A stretch of 38,075 nt of DNA, from the NCBI GenBank assembly GCA_002457215.1, contig NTJZ01000019.1, positions 1 through 38,075 on the forward strand, read 5' to 3'. The translations under genes were made by a program, and so were the position numbers. Below the pieces are notes generated by a model. It ran no database searches. It saw nothing but the letters and a program-made list of their open reading frames with translations, and was not told the origin of the DNA. Each line of letters opens with the position of its first letter. Within the stretch, counting starts at the first letter, position 1. This document shows, piece by piece, positions 17,494 to 25,639 of the stretch. The DNA comes from OM182 bacterium MED-G28 (GTDB lineage Bacteria > Pseudomonadota > Gammaproteobacteria > Pseudomonadales > Pseudohongiellaceae).

Positions 17494-18462
17494 ATGTCAT
17501 TCGAATCAGTTAAAGACATGCCATCCATCGGGTTCGGTTTGTGGAAGATAGCGCCGGACGCCTGCGAAGAAACCGTAGTTGAGGCCATTCGATGTGGCTA
17601 TCGTCACTTCGATGCGGCCAGTGACTATGGCAATGAAGCCGAAGTAGGTCGCGGATTCCAACGTGGTATTTCTGAAGGCTTGTGTTCCAGAGAAGAACTC
17701 TGGATCACTTCAAAACTATGGAATACCTATCATGATCCAGAGCATGTGCCTGCCGCCTTGGAGCGGACTCTTAGTGACTTACAACTGGACTACCTGGATC
17801 TCTATCTCATCCACTTTCCAATTGCTCTGGAATATGTGCCTTTTGAGACAAGGTATCCGGCAGAGTGGTTTTACGACCCCAATTCGGATCAGCCAGCAAT
17901 GAAGCTAGCAAAAGTGTCATTGAGCAATACCTGGCATGCCATGGAAGCTTTAAAGAAGAGTGGGAAAGTCAAATATATCGGTGTGTGCAATTACAATAGC
18001 GGCCTCCTTCATGACCTAATGAATTACAGCAATGTCCCTCCAGAAGTACTGCAGATTGAATCCCATCCTTATCTGGTGCAGGAAAATCTCATACGCCTGG
18101 CCAAGAGTTATGGATTGGAAGTTACTGCATTCTCACCTTTGGGTTCCCTGTCCTATGTTGAGCTGGATATGGCGGAGCAGAGCGAGTCAATTCTTGAGCA
18201 GCACGTCGTTAAAGAAATCGCCAACAGAGTTGGCTGCACGCTTGCCCAGGTATTGCTGAGCTGGGGTGTGCAACGTGGCACTTCGGTAGTAGTAAAGAGT
18301 ACGAATCCAGAACGCATGAAACATAATCTGGACGCTGAGAGCATTCAGCTCAGTGACGAAGATATGGCCAGTATTTCTGCCTTAAACAGAAATCGACGTT
18401 ATAACGATCCTGGTGTCTTCTGCGAAGCCGCTTTTAATACCTTTCACCCTATCTATGACTGA
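17494..18462 (+). CDS. Aldo-keto reductase
   Basis: Protein of 322 residues with the AKR (beta/alpha)8 signature. The catalytic tetrad is visible as Asp40 and Tyr45 (RHFDAASDYGNEAEVG), Lys74 (ITSKLWNTYH) and His107 (LYLIHFP). The NADPH-binding C-terminal part has VVVKSTNPERMKHNL. Extra sequence after the HFPIALEYVPF segment resembles the xylose-reductase-like branch. It is probably co-transcribed with the Gfo/Idh/MocA gene 11 nt upstream and overlaps the dioxygenase start by 8 bases. A reduction/oxidation step on a small carbonyl or sugar-like compound is likely. Confidence 0.9.
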   Translation: MSFESVKDMPSIGFGLWKIAPDACEETVVEAIRCGYRHFDAASDYGNEAEVGRGFQRGISEGLCSREELWITSKLWNTYHDPEHVPAALERTLSDLQLDYLDLYLIHFPIALEYVPFETRYPAEWFYDPNSDQPAMKLAKVSLSNTWHAMEALKKSGKVKYIGVCNYNSGLLHDLMNYSNVPPEVLQIESHPYLVQENLIRLAKSYGLEVTAFSPLGSLSYVELDMAEQSESILEQHVVKEIANRVGCTLAQVLLSWGVQRGTSVVVKSTNPERMKHNLDAESIQLSDEDMASISALNRNRRYNDPGVFCEAAFNTFHPIYD

Positions 18463-19399
18463 TTCGGCTTTCCCTTTTGTTGTTGAAAATCAGACCGGTC
18501 TGACTGAGATGTCTGATGTACTGAATTGGCTTGCTACTGAATCCGAGAGTTTTAAACATCAACTGGCCAGTGCTGGAGCCGTATTGTTTAGAGGATTTCC
18601 GATTCAAACAGCTGAAGACTTTGATGCGTTCAGTGCGGCGTTCGGCTATGGCAATTTCACCTACAAAGAATCTCTGTCCAACGCGGTGCGGCTAAATTTT
18701 ACGCCGCGTGTTTTCACTGCTAATGAGGCGCCGCCGGATGTAGAGATATTCCTCCATCATGAAATGGCGCAGACGCCATTGTCGCCAGAGAAGATATTTT
18801 TCTGCTGCCTGAGAGCCGCGGAAGAGGGCGGCGCCACACCGCTTTGTCGCTCGGATTGGCTTTACGCAAAATTTAAAGAGCGGCATCCAAAGTGGGCTGA
18901 GCAGTTCGCTACGCTTGGTTTGAAATACAAGATACAGATGCCGGCTGAAGCAGATGAGGATTCGGGCCAAGGACGCAGCTGGGCCAGCACACTTAGTGTG
19001 GAAACTGTCGCTGAGGCTGAAGAACGGCTTGAGACTTTGGGTTATTCCTGGCGCTGGGAAGAAGATGGCTCTCTTATTACCACCACACCCGTAATGCCCG
19101 CGGTGAAAAGACTCCCCGATGGCAGTGAATCATTTTACAACCAGGTACTTGCAGCCCATCTTGGCTGGAAACCGGTGGGGGAAGAGCAGGAAGAACCTCT
19201 GACCTTTGGCAACGACGAGGCTATCGATGATGAAGCCCCCGCTGAGTTAGCCAATATAGCCAAAGAGTTCGTTTTACCACTGGACTGGAAGGACGGCGAT
19301 GTTGCCCTGTTAGACAATCACCGGGTGATGCATGGCCGTTATCCTTTCAGTGGGTCAAGAAAGCGGTCAGTGGTAGTCTGCCTTGCTCGAGATGTTTAA
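18455..19399 (+). CDS. TauD/TfdA-family Fe(II)/2-oxoglutarate dioxygenase
   Basis: I start this at ATG 18455, overlapping the last 8 bases of the aldo-keto reductase gene (ATGACTGA); a GTG at 18413 would overlap by 50 bases and is less likely. The product is 314 residues. Metal ligands appear as the HxE motif His101-Glu103 (FLHHEMAQTPLSPEK) and distal His293 in DNHRVMHGRYPFSG, with Arg304 as the likely 2-oxoglutarate contact. The acidic residue being Glu instead of Asp is common in the SyrP/clavaminate-synthase-like branch of the TauD superfamily. It should hydroxylate or otherwise oxidise an unknown substrate, perhaps the same compound handled by the two upstream enzymes. Confidence 0.87.
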   Translation: MTDSAFPFVVENQTGLTEMSDVLNWLATESESFKHQLASAGAVLFRGFPIQTAEDFDAFSAAFGYGNFTYKESLSNAVRLNFTPRVFTANEAPPDVEIFLHHEMAQTPLSPEKIFFCCLRAAEEGGATPLCRSDWLYAKFKERHPKWAEQFATLGLKYKIQMPAEADEDSGQGRSWASTLSVETVAEAEERLETLGYSWRWEEDGSLITTTPVMPAVKRLPDGSESFYNQVLAAHLGWKPVGEEQEEPLTFGNDEAIDDEAPAELANIAKEFVLPLDWKDGDVALLDNHRVMHGRYPFSGSRKRSVVVCLARDV

Positions 19400-19486
19400 G
19401 ATTTAATGCTATTGATCGCTTATCACTCGATCGATCCTGAGCTTTTTTCAGTATGACATGGCGTAATTAGATTTCAATGTAGCGAA

Positions 19487-20674
19487 TCAAGTGACACCAC
19501 TTCGGCGAAGATTTTCAATAGTAGCAGCGTCATACCCAAGCTCCCGCAAGATTTCCTTTGTGTCGGCACCTAGAGTAGGGCCGGGTTGGTTGGGGATAGG
19601 GTCGGTCATTCGCACTGGGCTTTGGAGATTTCTAAGGTCAGGACGATTGGGGTGTTCGGTAGTGACAATACCGTCGCGGTTAAGTAAAAAGGGATTTTGC
19701 AGTGCTTTTGCAATGCCATAGACAGGTGCGCACGGCACATTGCCGCCCAGCGTATCCATCCAATGCGCTGTTGTCTGTTTGGTTAAAAACGTGTCGAGCA
19801 TTTCCGTTAAAAGATCTCGATTTTCCCGGCGTGCTTGACCCGTCCGGAACGACTCCTTTGCTGCCAATTCCTTTGCACCAATCCGGTCACAAAATATTTC
19901 CCAAAACCGGTCCGATTGTGCCATGACAAATAGCCATCCATCAGAGGTTTTGAATAACTGGGAAGGAGTTACACTGGGATGGGCCGAGCGCGGAGAGCGG
20001 GTGGTTTCAATACTCTCATTCAGATACCAAGCGCCGACATAGTTTAATTGATGGGCCGCGACGTCGAACAAGGCAACGTCTATATCGCGGCCCACACCAG
20101 TTTCCCGTGCTTTCATAATCGACGAAACTAGAGCCAGTGAAGTGGTAAGCCCAGAGAGATGATCGATAAGCGCCAAACCCATGCGCGCTGGGGGGCCATC
20201 TGGTTCACCAGACATGTAAAGGTAGCCTGTTTCTGCTTGCATCAAATAATCGAAGCCGGGCCAGTCCCGTCTTGGTCCATCGCGACCGTAAGCGGATATA
20301 AAGCCACAAACAATTTTAAGGTTGTTGCCTTTGAGCTGATGATAAGTCAGTCCCAGTTTTTCTGGTTGATCTCCACGCAGGTTACACAGCAAGGCATCTG
20401 CCGTTGACACAAGTTTGCCAAGTATCTCTTTGCCCTTGTCAGTCTTGAGGTCCAGAGTCAATGAACGTTTATTCCGATTAAACGCTTGGAAAGATAAGCT
20501 ATCCAGCTCACCTAAATCACCCCCGGGTCCCATCTGTCGAATCGGATCACCTTGATGAGCTCGGTTTTCGATCTTAATGACTTCAGCACCTAAATTAGCC
20601 AATTGCAAAGTTCCATAGGGTCCAGCTGCATAATGCTCGACTGCAAGAATGCGGACACCTTCCAAGGGCAACAT
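19487..20674 (-). CDS. CoA-transferase family III (CaiB/BaiF-type)
   Basis: Protein of 395 residues, the usual family size. It opens with PLEGVRILAVEHYAAGPYGT and GAEVIKIE, followed by NRNKRSLTLDLK, all hallmarks of family III CoA-transferases. The catalytic Asp is Asp171 in GLALIDHLSGL, the position where these enzymes form the aspartyl-CoA anhydride. It would transfer CoA between carboxylic acids. It faces the dioxygenase operon convergently (88 bp apart), so operon context does not reveal its substrate. The ATG at 20674 has no strong ribosome site. Confidence 0.9.
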   Translation of the reverse strand: MLPLEGVRILAVEHYAAGPYGTLQLANLGAEVIKIENRAHQGDPIRQMGPGGDLGELDSLSFQAFNRNKRSLTLDLKTDKGKEILGKLVSTADALLCNLRGDQPEKLGLTYHQLKGNNLKIVCGFISAYGRDGPRRDWPGFDYLMQAETGYLYMSGEPDGPPARMGLALIDHLSGLTTSLALVSSIMKARETGVGRDIDVALFDVAAHQLNYVGAWYLNESIETTRSPRSAHPSVTPSQLFKTSDGWLFVMAQSDRFWEIFCDRIGAKELAAKESFRTGQARRENRDLLTEMLDTFLTKQTTAHWMDTLGGNVPCAPVYGIAKALQNPFLLNRDGIVTTEHPNRPDLRNLQSPVRMTDPIPNQPGPTLGADTKEILRELGYDAATIENLRRSGVT

Positions 20675-20811
20675 CAGACAATATTCCCTAGGTCTATTCG
20701 CTTCGAATCGATGACTTGCTGCATATTAATGAAGTGATCTCTGATACATATCAGAGGTGAATCAAGATGAATGTTCAATCAATAGTTCCTTCGATTGCAT
20801 AAATAAAAAAA

Positions 20812-20850
20812 GATAGCGAAAGCGCATACTGTTCATGGGAGGGAAACGCG
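20812..20850 (+). pseudogene. Fragment of the HGG-type protein gene (internal piece)
   Basis: 36 of 39 bases match 37402-37440 by eye, keeping the codons for IAKAHTVHGRETR. Nothing on either side matches the full gene at 37235-37561. It is an isolated internal piece, immediately beyond the stop of the minus-strand membrane protein gene. Confidence 0.7.
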
Positions 20851-20855
20851 CGTGA

Positions 20856-21395
20856 TCAAACTGTTAAAAAGAGCACGCTTAACGAGTAGAGAACAAACAG
20901 TATTGACCATAAGTTGAATCGCACTGGAAACATTATTACTAACGCCATTAGTAGAACCCCTAAAGAAGGTACGACTATAGAAGGTAGTATCGCATTGTTG
21001 TACATAACTATATTTACATAAGGTCCAACCAGGTAATACAACAACATAGATAGCGCAGAAAGGCGGCCCAGATGCTGGCTTTCCTTCAGCATATTCATAA
21101 CACCTTCTTTAGGTGCAGGCAATGCCATTTCGGCTGCGCCGTAAATACATGAAGAACCAAAAACCAGCACAATAAAATCCAGAAAAGCCCATTCTTCTAT
21201 TACGCGCAGCTCCCAGCCTATCCACCAAAGTTGTAAAACATACAGCATAATACTGAACGTCCAGATTGCCGAGGACCAATGAAATATAACGCGCGAATAG
21301 GCTCTGGTAATCATTGCCCAGTTTTGCAGAGTTCGTGTTATTGCTAGACCAAGAGTGATTGATATGACAATAAAGATGTATTCGTGTTGAGTCAT
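20856..21395 (-). CDS. Integral membrane protein of unknown function
   Basis: A 179-residue protein with about five hydrophobic segments (about 5-22, 40-60, 68-88, 110-130 and 145-175, the last possibly two helices) and few charged residues. It starts IFIVISITLGLAITRTLQNWAMI and has several Trp in the second segment (WSSAIWTF, LQLWWIGWEL). Unnamed bacterial membrane proteins of this size and pattern occur next to enzymes. No domain recognised. Its ATG at 21395 lies 11 bases downstream of the gene-fragment stop at 21407. Confidence 0.6.
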   Translation of the reverse strand: MTQHEYIFIVISITLGLAITRTLQNWAMITRAYSRVIFHWSSAIWTFSIMLYVLQLWWIGWELRVIEEWAFLDFIVLVFGSSCIYGAAEMALPAPKEGVMNMLKESQHLGRLSALSMLLYYLVGPYVNIVMYNNAILPSIVVPSLGVLLMALVIMFPVRFNLWSILFVLYSLSVLFLTV

Positions 21396-21406
21396 CTTAA
21401 CTTCTC

Positions 21407-21502
21407 TTAATTTGTTGCTTCTTCTGCGAGCGCTTCCTGTACCCGTGCCCCGCGCAGAATATTCACCATGCCGTAGTTGCCTTCATGACAGGCATATTTT
21501 AC
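21407..21502 (-). pseudogene. 3' tail of an exported-protein gene (CHEGNY motif)
   Basis: On the minus strand a 31-codon frame reads KYACHEGNYGMVNILRGAR and ends AEEATN with a stop at 21407-21409. An in-frame stop lies immediately upstream and there is no start. I recognise the (Y)ACHEGNY...ILxGAR pattern as the C-terminus of a large family of uncharacterised exported proteins common in marine Gammaproteobacteria and Acidobacteria. That recognition is from memory and was not searched. The rest of the gene is absent. Confidence 0.6.
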
Positions 21503-21509
21503 TTACGTA

Positions 21510-22592
21510 TTATTTTAAAAATTTGCAAAAGCCATAAATATCATTGATTGTTGTCGAATATATGTCAGGGAGTTCTTTTGGAAATAAGCAGTCCCCTGCG
21601 TGACAAGTACCATGCACTGTTCGGCCATGCGCTTGCACTCCTGAAGAGAGTAATTTACGGAAATAGTTTAACCCCTCGTCTCTTAGAGGATCTAACTCAT
21701 TCACAGAAATTACATGTGGTGGTAGGCCGACCATATCTTCTTTTACAGCATGATAAGGCCAAGCTAGTGGGTTCATAGAATTTTCGCCAAGTGGGTCATA
21801 GGCTTTAGCTAGAGCTGCACTTGTTGCATTGCTAATAAAATAATCATCGTTTTCCTTTAAAGACGGTAAGTTTAAAGGCGGATCTGCATAAAGTCCGGAA
21901 ATATAAGGGCATTGGGCATAGACCCCTGAAATTTCATTAATCCAGTTTTCTCTGTTCGCTTTAAGGGCTGTAGCTAAACAGAGATTGCCGCCGCCTGACT
22001 CTCCTGAAACTACGATGGATGATGCTCTTAGTTTATCTCTATTTTTAAAAGCCCAGCGGGTTGCAGACGCACAATCATTCAACCCAGCGGGAAATGGATG
22101 ACAGCCAAGTGCCCCGCCTGCATTTCGGAATTCCACTCCAATAACTAATAGCCCTCTTGCTGCTATCTCTTGGCGCCACCTTTCATAGTTAGGGTCCGCG
22201 GCCTTAAGTATTACCATGCCACCTCCATGCATATGAACAAGGCAAGGAATTTTACCCTTTACATTGGTAGGCCTATGTATGTAGATTTTTATCTCATTTC
22301 CATCCATTCCAATTATTATTTCTTCACTTGATTCAACGCTTGATATTGGAGTCAAGTCAGTAAATATAGTTTTAAAAACACTAGCGTAGTTGAGCTCAGC
22401 TTCCGAAGCCCAATTTATGCAATCTGTAGCACTAGAATTACCATCTACAGATGCTTTTGCGGGGTGGATATCAAGACCGAAGGGAGCTAAAGCATTTACT
22501 AATCGTGGGTCCGCTCGTTCATCCACGCGGAGGGAAGAATTAGGGTCACCAAGCCTCCCAGGAAGAGACGAATTGTTCTCTTTAGTAATCAT
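21510..22592 (-). CDS. Alpha/beta hydrolase, hormone-sensitive-lipase-like esterase
   Basis: Protein of 360 residues. The HSL (family IV esterase) oxyanion motif HGGG is at 122-125 (LVHMHGGGMV). The nucleophile Ser199 is in GESGGGNL, and the triad is completed by Asp301 (NELDPLRDEG) and His331 (HGTCHAGD). There is no signal peptide, so it is probably cytoplasmic and cleaves short-chain or bulky esters. The N-terminal 70 residues form the cap region. The ATG at 22592 is followed upstream by a 350-bp intergenic region with repeats; co-transcription with the downstream membrane protein is uncertain because the CHEGNY fragment lies between. Confidence 0.9.
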   Translation of the reverse strand: MITKENNSSLPGRLGDPNSSLRVDERADPRLVNALAPFGLDIHPAKASVDGNSSATDCINWASEAELNYASVFKTIFTDLTPISSVESSEEIIIGMDGNEIKIYIHRPTNVKGKIPCLVHMHGGGMVILKAADPNYERWRQEIAARGLLVIGVEFRNAGGALGCHPFPAGLNDCASATRWAFKNRDKLRASSIVVSGESGGGNLCLATALKANRENWINEISGVYAQCPYISGLYADPPLNLPSLKENDDYFISNATSAALAKAYDPLGENSMNPLAWPYHAVKEDMVGLPPHVISVNELDPLRDEGLNYFRKLLSSGVQAHGRTVHGTCHAGDCLFPKELPDIYSTTINDIYGFCKFLK

Positions 22593-22942
22593 TATTTATT
22601 CCTTGATATTTTTAAAAAATCTTAACGTGGTTTAATCACTTTTATGGATATTTAATATTGAATTTTAAAAAATTTTGCCCCTCGAAACCAGTTCCCAAGA
22701 GGCGCGCTGCGCAATCCAGATTTTACCAAATCGTTCGTCCAGAATAGTATGTATAGGGTGCAGATGGAACCTACTTGGACAAGTTGAAGACTTATTTCAA
22801 TTACCTTAATTTCTTATCATTGATTTACCCACAATTTGTAACTAACGTATTCAGTCAGCGGCGTGATATTCTCGCCCGCTAAGAAATCGGAGTTTGGGTT
22901 GAATCGACGCAGATTCGAGCCTAACAACTGAGGAAGCACCAG
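22593..22942. other. Intergenic region with mosaic repeat pieces
   Basis: 350 bases between the divergent esterase and TonB-receptor genes with no credible gene. It contains a fused pair of repeat fragments at 22733-22832. The rest (22593-22732, 22833-22942) is AT-rich and presumably holds both promoters; no specific regulatory site could be identified. Confidence 0.5.
22733..22832 (+). repeat. Mosaic of two repeat fragments joined at GTTGAAG
   Basis: 22733-22784 matches the reverse complement of part of the 105-bp repeat family (copy at 25247-25351), about 46 of 52 bases. 22783-22832 matches 14225-14274, the tail of the broken XRE regulator gene plus 23 bases beyond its stop, about 48 of 50 bases. 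The two pieces meet within a base or two of each other, so unrelated fragments have been joined precisely. Confidence 0.75.
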
Positions 22943-25111
22943 ATGTTTCGTTGCTCTGCCCGAATAATATTGTCCTCCCTTTTTGTGCTTGGAAGTCAGA
23001 CTGTAAATGCCCAGGATAACGTGGGTGAAGACTCCACAGTTGTGTATCCTGCTAACTATTTCAATGAATGGACACCAGTAACTGCTCAGGACATGTTAGA
23101 CCGCATCCCTGGTTTGAGTGGTGGTGGGAGCAGTTATAGTGGTGTAGCAGGGGCTTCCCGAAGTTATCGTAGTGGAGGCGGTCGTGGTTTCGGTGGCGGC
23201 TCTCGAGGAACTGAAGTCCTCATTAATGGAAAGCGTACTGCAGGGAAAAACAATAGCACGGGAGGACAGCTCACCCGTATCACCTCAGATCAAGTCGACT
23301 ATATTGAAATCATTCGTGGCACTTCAGGTGAATTGGATGTGCGGGGAAGCGGGCAGGTAATCAATGTCATTCTTTACGATACTTTTGCCGACAGGTCCAT
23401 TCAGTATGAATTAAGTGCACAGCAATCTGATAACAACACCGTTACACCTTCCGGTAGTTTATCTTTTAGCGGCCAAACTGGAGCGCTTGATTATCAAATT
23501 GAAGCTAGATCCGGAGAGGTTTATTCCAGAAACATTAGTAAAGAAAATTCAATACTAGGTGATTTTTCTCCAAATGATCGTATCAGAGAAATCAGACAGA
23601 CTAATGGCGATAACAGCACTATAAGTGCAAATGCGGGATATGAAATTAGTCCTAGTAGCAGTGCTAGATTCAATGCGCAATTCACTGAGGGGTCTGGTGA
23701 GAGCGACACGGTTCGTCGTACTACCGATTTAAAAGTCTCACCTAATGTGGATTTCTTTCAAAGAGAAGACAATCCTAGTTCAATTGAAAATTGGGAAATT
23801 GGTGCGGACTATGAATATGTAACCGATCGTGGAGATCGATTCAAAGTATTGGCAATTAGCAATGCTTTTACCCAGGCTCGAACCAGAGAACGTTGGAACT
23901 TAACTGGTCCACAAAGCGAAGATAAAAATCTGTTTCTAGATTCTGGCAGCACTACCCGTGAGCGCATTATTCGTGGATCCTATACATTTGATATGTTTGG
24001 TGGTTCACAAGATATCGAACTTGGTGCCGAGCGAGCACAAACTATTCTCGATTCGAAACTAGCCTTGGGAATTGGGGGTATACCTGGCACAGCTTCATCT
24101 GACTTTGGTGGACTGGTCCCAGTTTCAATTTCTAATTCAAATTCATCGGTCGAAGAGATGCGTTACGAGCCCTTTGTAATTCACAACTGGATTTTTAGTC
24201 CAAGAATGTCACTGGAAACTTCAGTGCTATATGAAGATTCGGAAATTACTCAGAGGGGCGATGTTTCAAAATCTCGTGATTTCGATTTTGTAAAACCGAA
24301 AATGGATTTCAGATATGACTTGACTCCGCAGATCCAACTTCGTGGAACAATTGAGAAGATAGTAGAGCAGTTAACTTTTAATGACTTCGTTGCTGCGACA
24401 GATAATCGGGACGAAGATTCCAACGTACAGTTGGGCAATGAAAACCTAAGACAGGAATGGTATTGGAACTATGAGTTCAATGCTGAGTATCGATTGCCAA
24501 ATGATATTGGGGTTGTAAGTAGTCGGCTCTATTTTGAGGATTGGCACGATCGCATTGAGCGGATTGATGTTTCTCCTTCCGACGATGATTTGCAGGGAGC
24601 AAACGGAAACATCGGCGATGGTGAGAAGTACGGAATCGATATTAACAGCAGCACTAGGATGCGAATGATTGGTATGCCCAATCTGCTAGTCACTGGTTCG
24701 GTTAATGTCGAAGATTCGAAGATTAAGGATCCATTCCTAGGCATTGAAAGAAGAATGCAATTCAGTCGGCGCGGACGCACTACCTGGAGTTTCCGTCACG
24801 ACATTCCTGAAAGGAATTTAAACTGGGGTATGCGGTGGAGCAACCCTTTTGACGGTAATCGTAAGACCTACGATCTTGTGGATATCGAGTTGTCGGCAGG
24901 AGATCCGTTCTGGTCAGCATTCGTTGAATGGGTCAGCCCTCAAAATATTACCTTCCGTTTGGATGCCGATCGTATCATCAGTGACGCTGAGTTTTGCCGA
25001 GAGCGGCAACGATTCGTAGGAAGAATTTCCAGCGGTATATTGGAAGAAATCGAAGACCAGTGCAGTGCCTCTGGCCCCACCTTATCGCTGCGGATTACTG
25101 GCACTTTTTAG
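22943..25111 (+). CDS. TonB-dependent outer-membrane receptor with Gly/Ser-rich plug
   Basis: A 722-residue receptor. A signal peptide spans about 1-24 (LFVLGSQTVNAQ). The plug domain (about 40-150) has QDMLDRIPGLSGGG and, after a long Gly/Ser/Arg-rich loop (about 59-85), RGTEVLINGKRTAG and QVDYIEIIRGTSGELDVRGSGQVINVIL, the usual plug end. A beta-barrel of repeated amphipathic strands follows, ending LRITGTF with C-terminal Phe. The substrate is unknown and no Pho box was seen upstream. The glycine-rich insertion in the plug is unusual in length. It starts at ATG 22943 after a GAGGAAG ribosome site. Confidence 0.88.
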   Translation: MFRCSARIILSSLFVLGSQTVNAQDNVGEDSTVVYPANYFNEWTPVTAQDMLDRIPGLSGGGSSYSGVAGASRSYRSGGGRGFGGGSRGTEVLINGKRTAGKNNSTGGQLTRITSDQVDYIEIIRGTSGELDVRGSGQVINVILYDTFADRSIQYELSAQQSDNNTVTPSGSLSFSGQTGALDYQIEARSGEVYSRNISKENSILGDFSPNDRIREIRQTNGDNSTISANAGYEISPSSSARFNAQFTEGSGESDTVRRTTDLKVSPNVDFFQREDNPSSIENWEIGADYEYVTDRGDRFKVLAISNAFTQARTRERWNLTGPQSEDKNLFLDSGSTTRERIIRGSYTFDMFGGSQDIELGAERAQTILDSKLALGIGGIPGTASSDFGGLVPVSISNSNSSVEEMRYEPFVIHNWIFSPRMSLETSVLYEDSEITQRGDVSKSRDFDFVKPKMDFRYDLTPQIQLRGTIEKIVEQLTFNDFVAATDNRDEDSNVQLGNENLRQEWYWNYEFNAEYRLPNDIGVVSSRLYFEDWHDRIERIDVSPSDDDLQGANGNIGDGEKYGIDINSSTRMRMIGMPNLLVTGSVNVEDSKIKDPFLGIERRMQFSRRGRTTWSFRHDIPERNLNWGMRWSNPFDGNRKTYDLVDIELSAGDPFWSAFVEWVSPQNITFRLDADRIISDAEFCRERQRFVGRISSGILEEIEDQCSASGPTLSLRITGTF

Positions 25112-25179
25112 CAATCAATCCTAGAGTTGAGAGGATTGAATTGGGAGTACTGAAGGTCGTCTCAATCTAACGCTGTACG

Positions 25180-25239
25180 ATGACTAACTACACAACTCTC
25201 GGTGGGCGTGTGACATGCACCCAGTGTAAGGCTAACTAG
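25180..25239 (+). pseudogene. 5' fragment of the HGG-type protein gene with internal deletion
   Basis: From the ATG at 25180 the sequence reads MTNYTTLGGRVTCTQCKAN and stops at TAG 25237-25239. The first 17 codons match the gene at 37235 almost base for base. The join CTQC-KA is exactly what is obtained if the 33 bases between two TGTAA copies (in CAGTGTAATGCG and CGCTGTAAGGCT) are removed in frame. Beyond KA the two sequences diverge. It lies between the TonB receptor and the 105-bp repeat. Confidence 0.75.
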
Positions 25240-25246
25240 CAGACCC

Positions 25247-25351
25247 CACCCCCGGGGTGCCCCCCCCACTTGTCCAAGCAGGTTCCATCGCACCCCTATA
25301 CATATTATTCTGGACGAACGCTTCTGCTAAGATTAGGTTTACGAACTCTAT
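25247..25351 (+). repeat. Dispersed 105-bp repeat, copy 3
   Basis: Aligns end to end with 331-435 (same length, about three quarters identical), from CACCCCCGG to GAACTCTAT. Part of it is present in reverse at 22733-22784. A 66-codon minus-strand frame crosses it (25232-25432) but runs into an unrelated gene fragment, so it is not called as a gene. Confidence 0.65.
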
Positions 25352-25386
25352 TTCTGAAGCTTCGTCTATATATTTTAAAGTAGCTG

Positions 25387-25497
25387 CTAGTTTCCCAGCA
25401 GCTCTTTCATCGCTTCCAGATACTGAATCCAAGCCTTGCGGCCTGCCGCTGTAAGGTGAACTAATGTCTGTGGGCGCTTACCCTGATAGCTCTTATT
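25387..25497 (-). pseudogene. C-terminal fragment of a winged-helix regulator (HTH_34-like)
   Basis: On the minus strand a 36-codon frame reads KSYQGKRPQTLVHLTAAGRK then AWIQYLEAMKELL, ending at TAG 25387-25389, with an in-frame stop just upstream at 25498-25500. The KxPxT-V-LT-x-G-RxAW-x-YL pattern is that of the wing and last helix of MarR-like 'winged helix DNA-binding' (PF13601-type) regulators. Only the last third is present, so this is a remnant. It abuts the 105-bp repeat. Confidence 0.6.
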
Positions 25498-25514
25498 CTA
25501 CTTATACTCGGCCT

Positions 25515-25536
25515 TTGTCACATTAGTGTAATATTA
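25515..25536 (+). promoter_or_regulatory. Candidate Pho box before pstB2
   Basis: Direct 11-bp repeats TTGTCACATTA and GTGTAATATTA. A -10-like TATAGT starts 7 bases after the second repeat (25543-25548), the arrangement expected where the Pho box replaces the -35. The pstB2 ATG is about 100 bases further on. It resembles the boxes at 35309 and 29561 closely. Confidence 0.65.
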
Positions 25537-25639
25537 AGGAATTATAGTGCGAGCTGCTTTTTCTCGACTTCTATTCTCTCAGACATTGAGCATCTCCAAG
25601 CCCATACATTAAGACAAACGTTCAGGGTGCGTTTCAATC

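Noticed and set aside
25232..25432. 66-codon minus-strand open frame
   Set aside because: It crosses from a winged-helix gene fragment (in another frame) into the 105-bp repeat and ends in the GC-rich head. It has no ribosome site and is better explained as repeat sequence.
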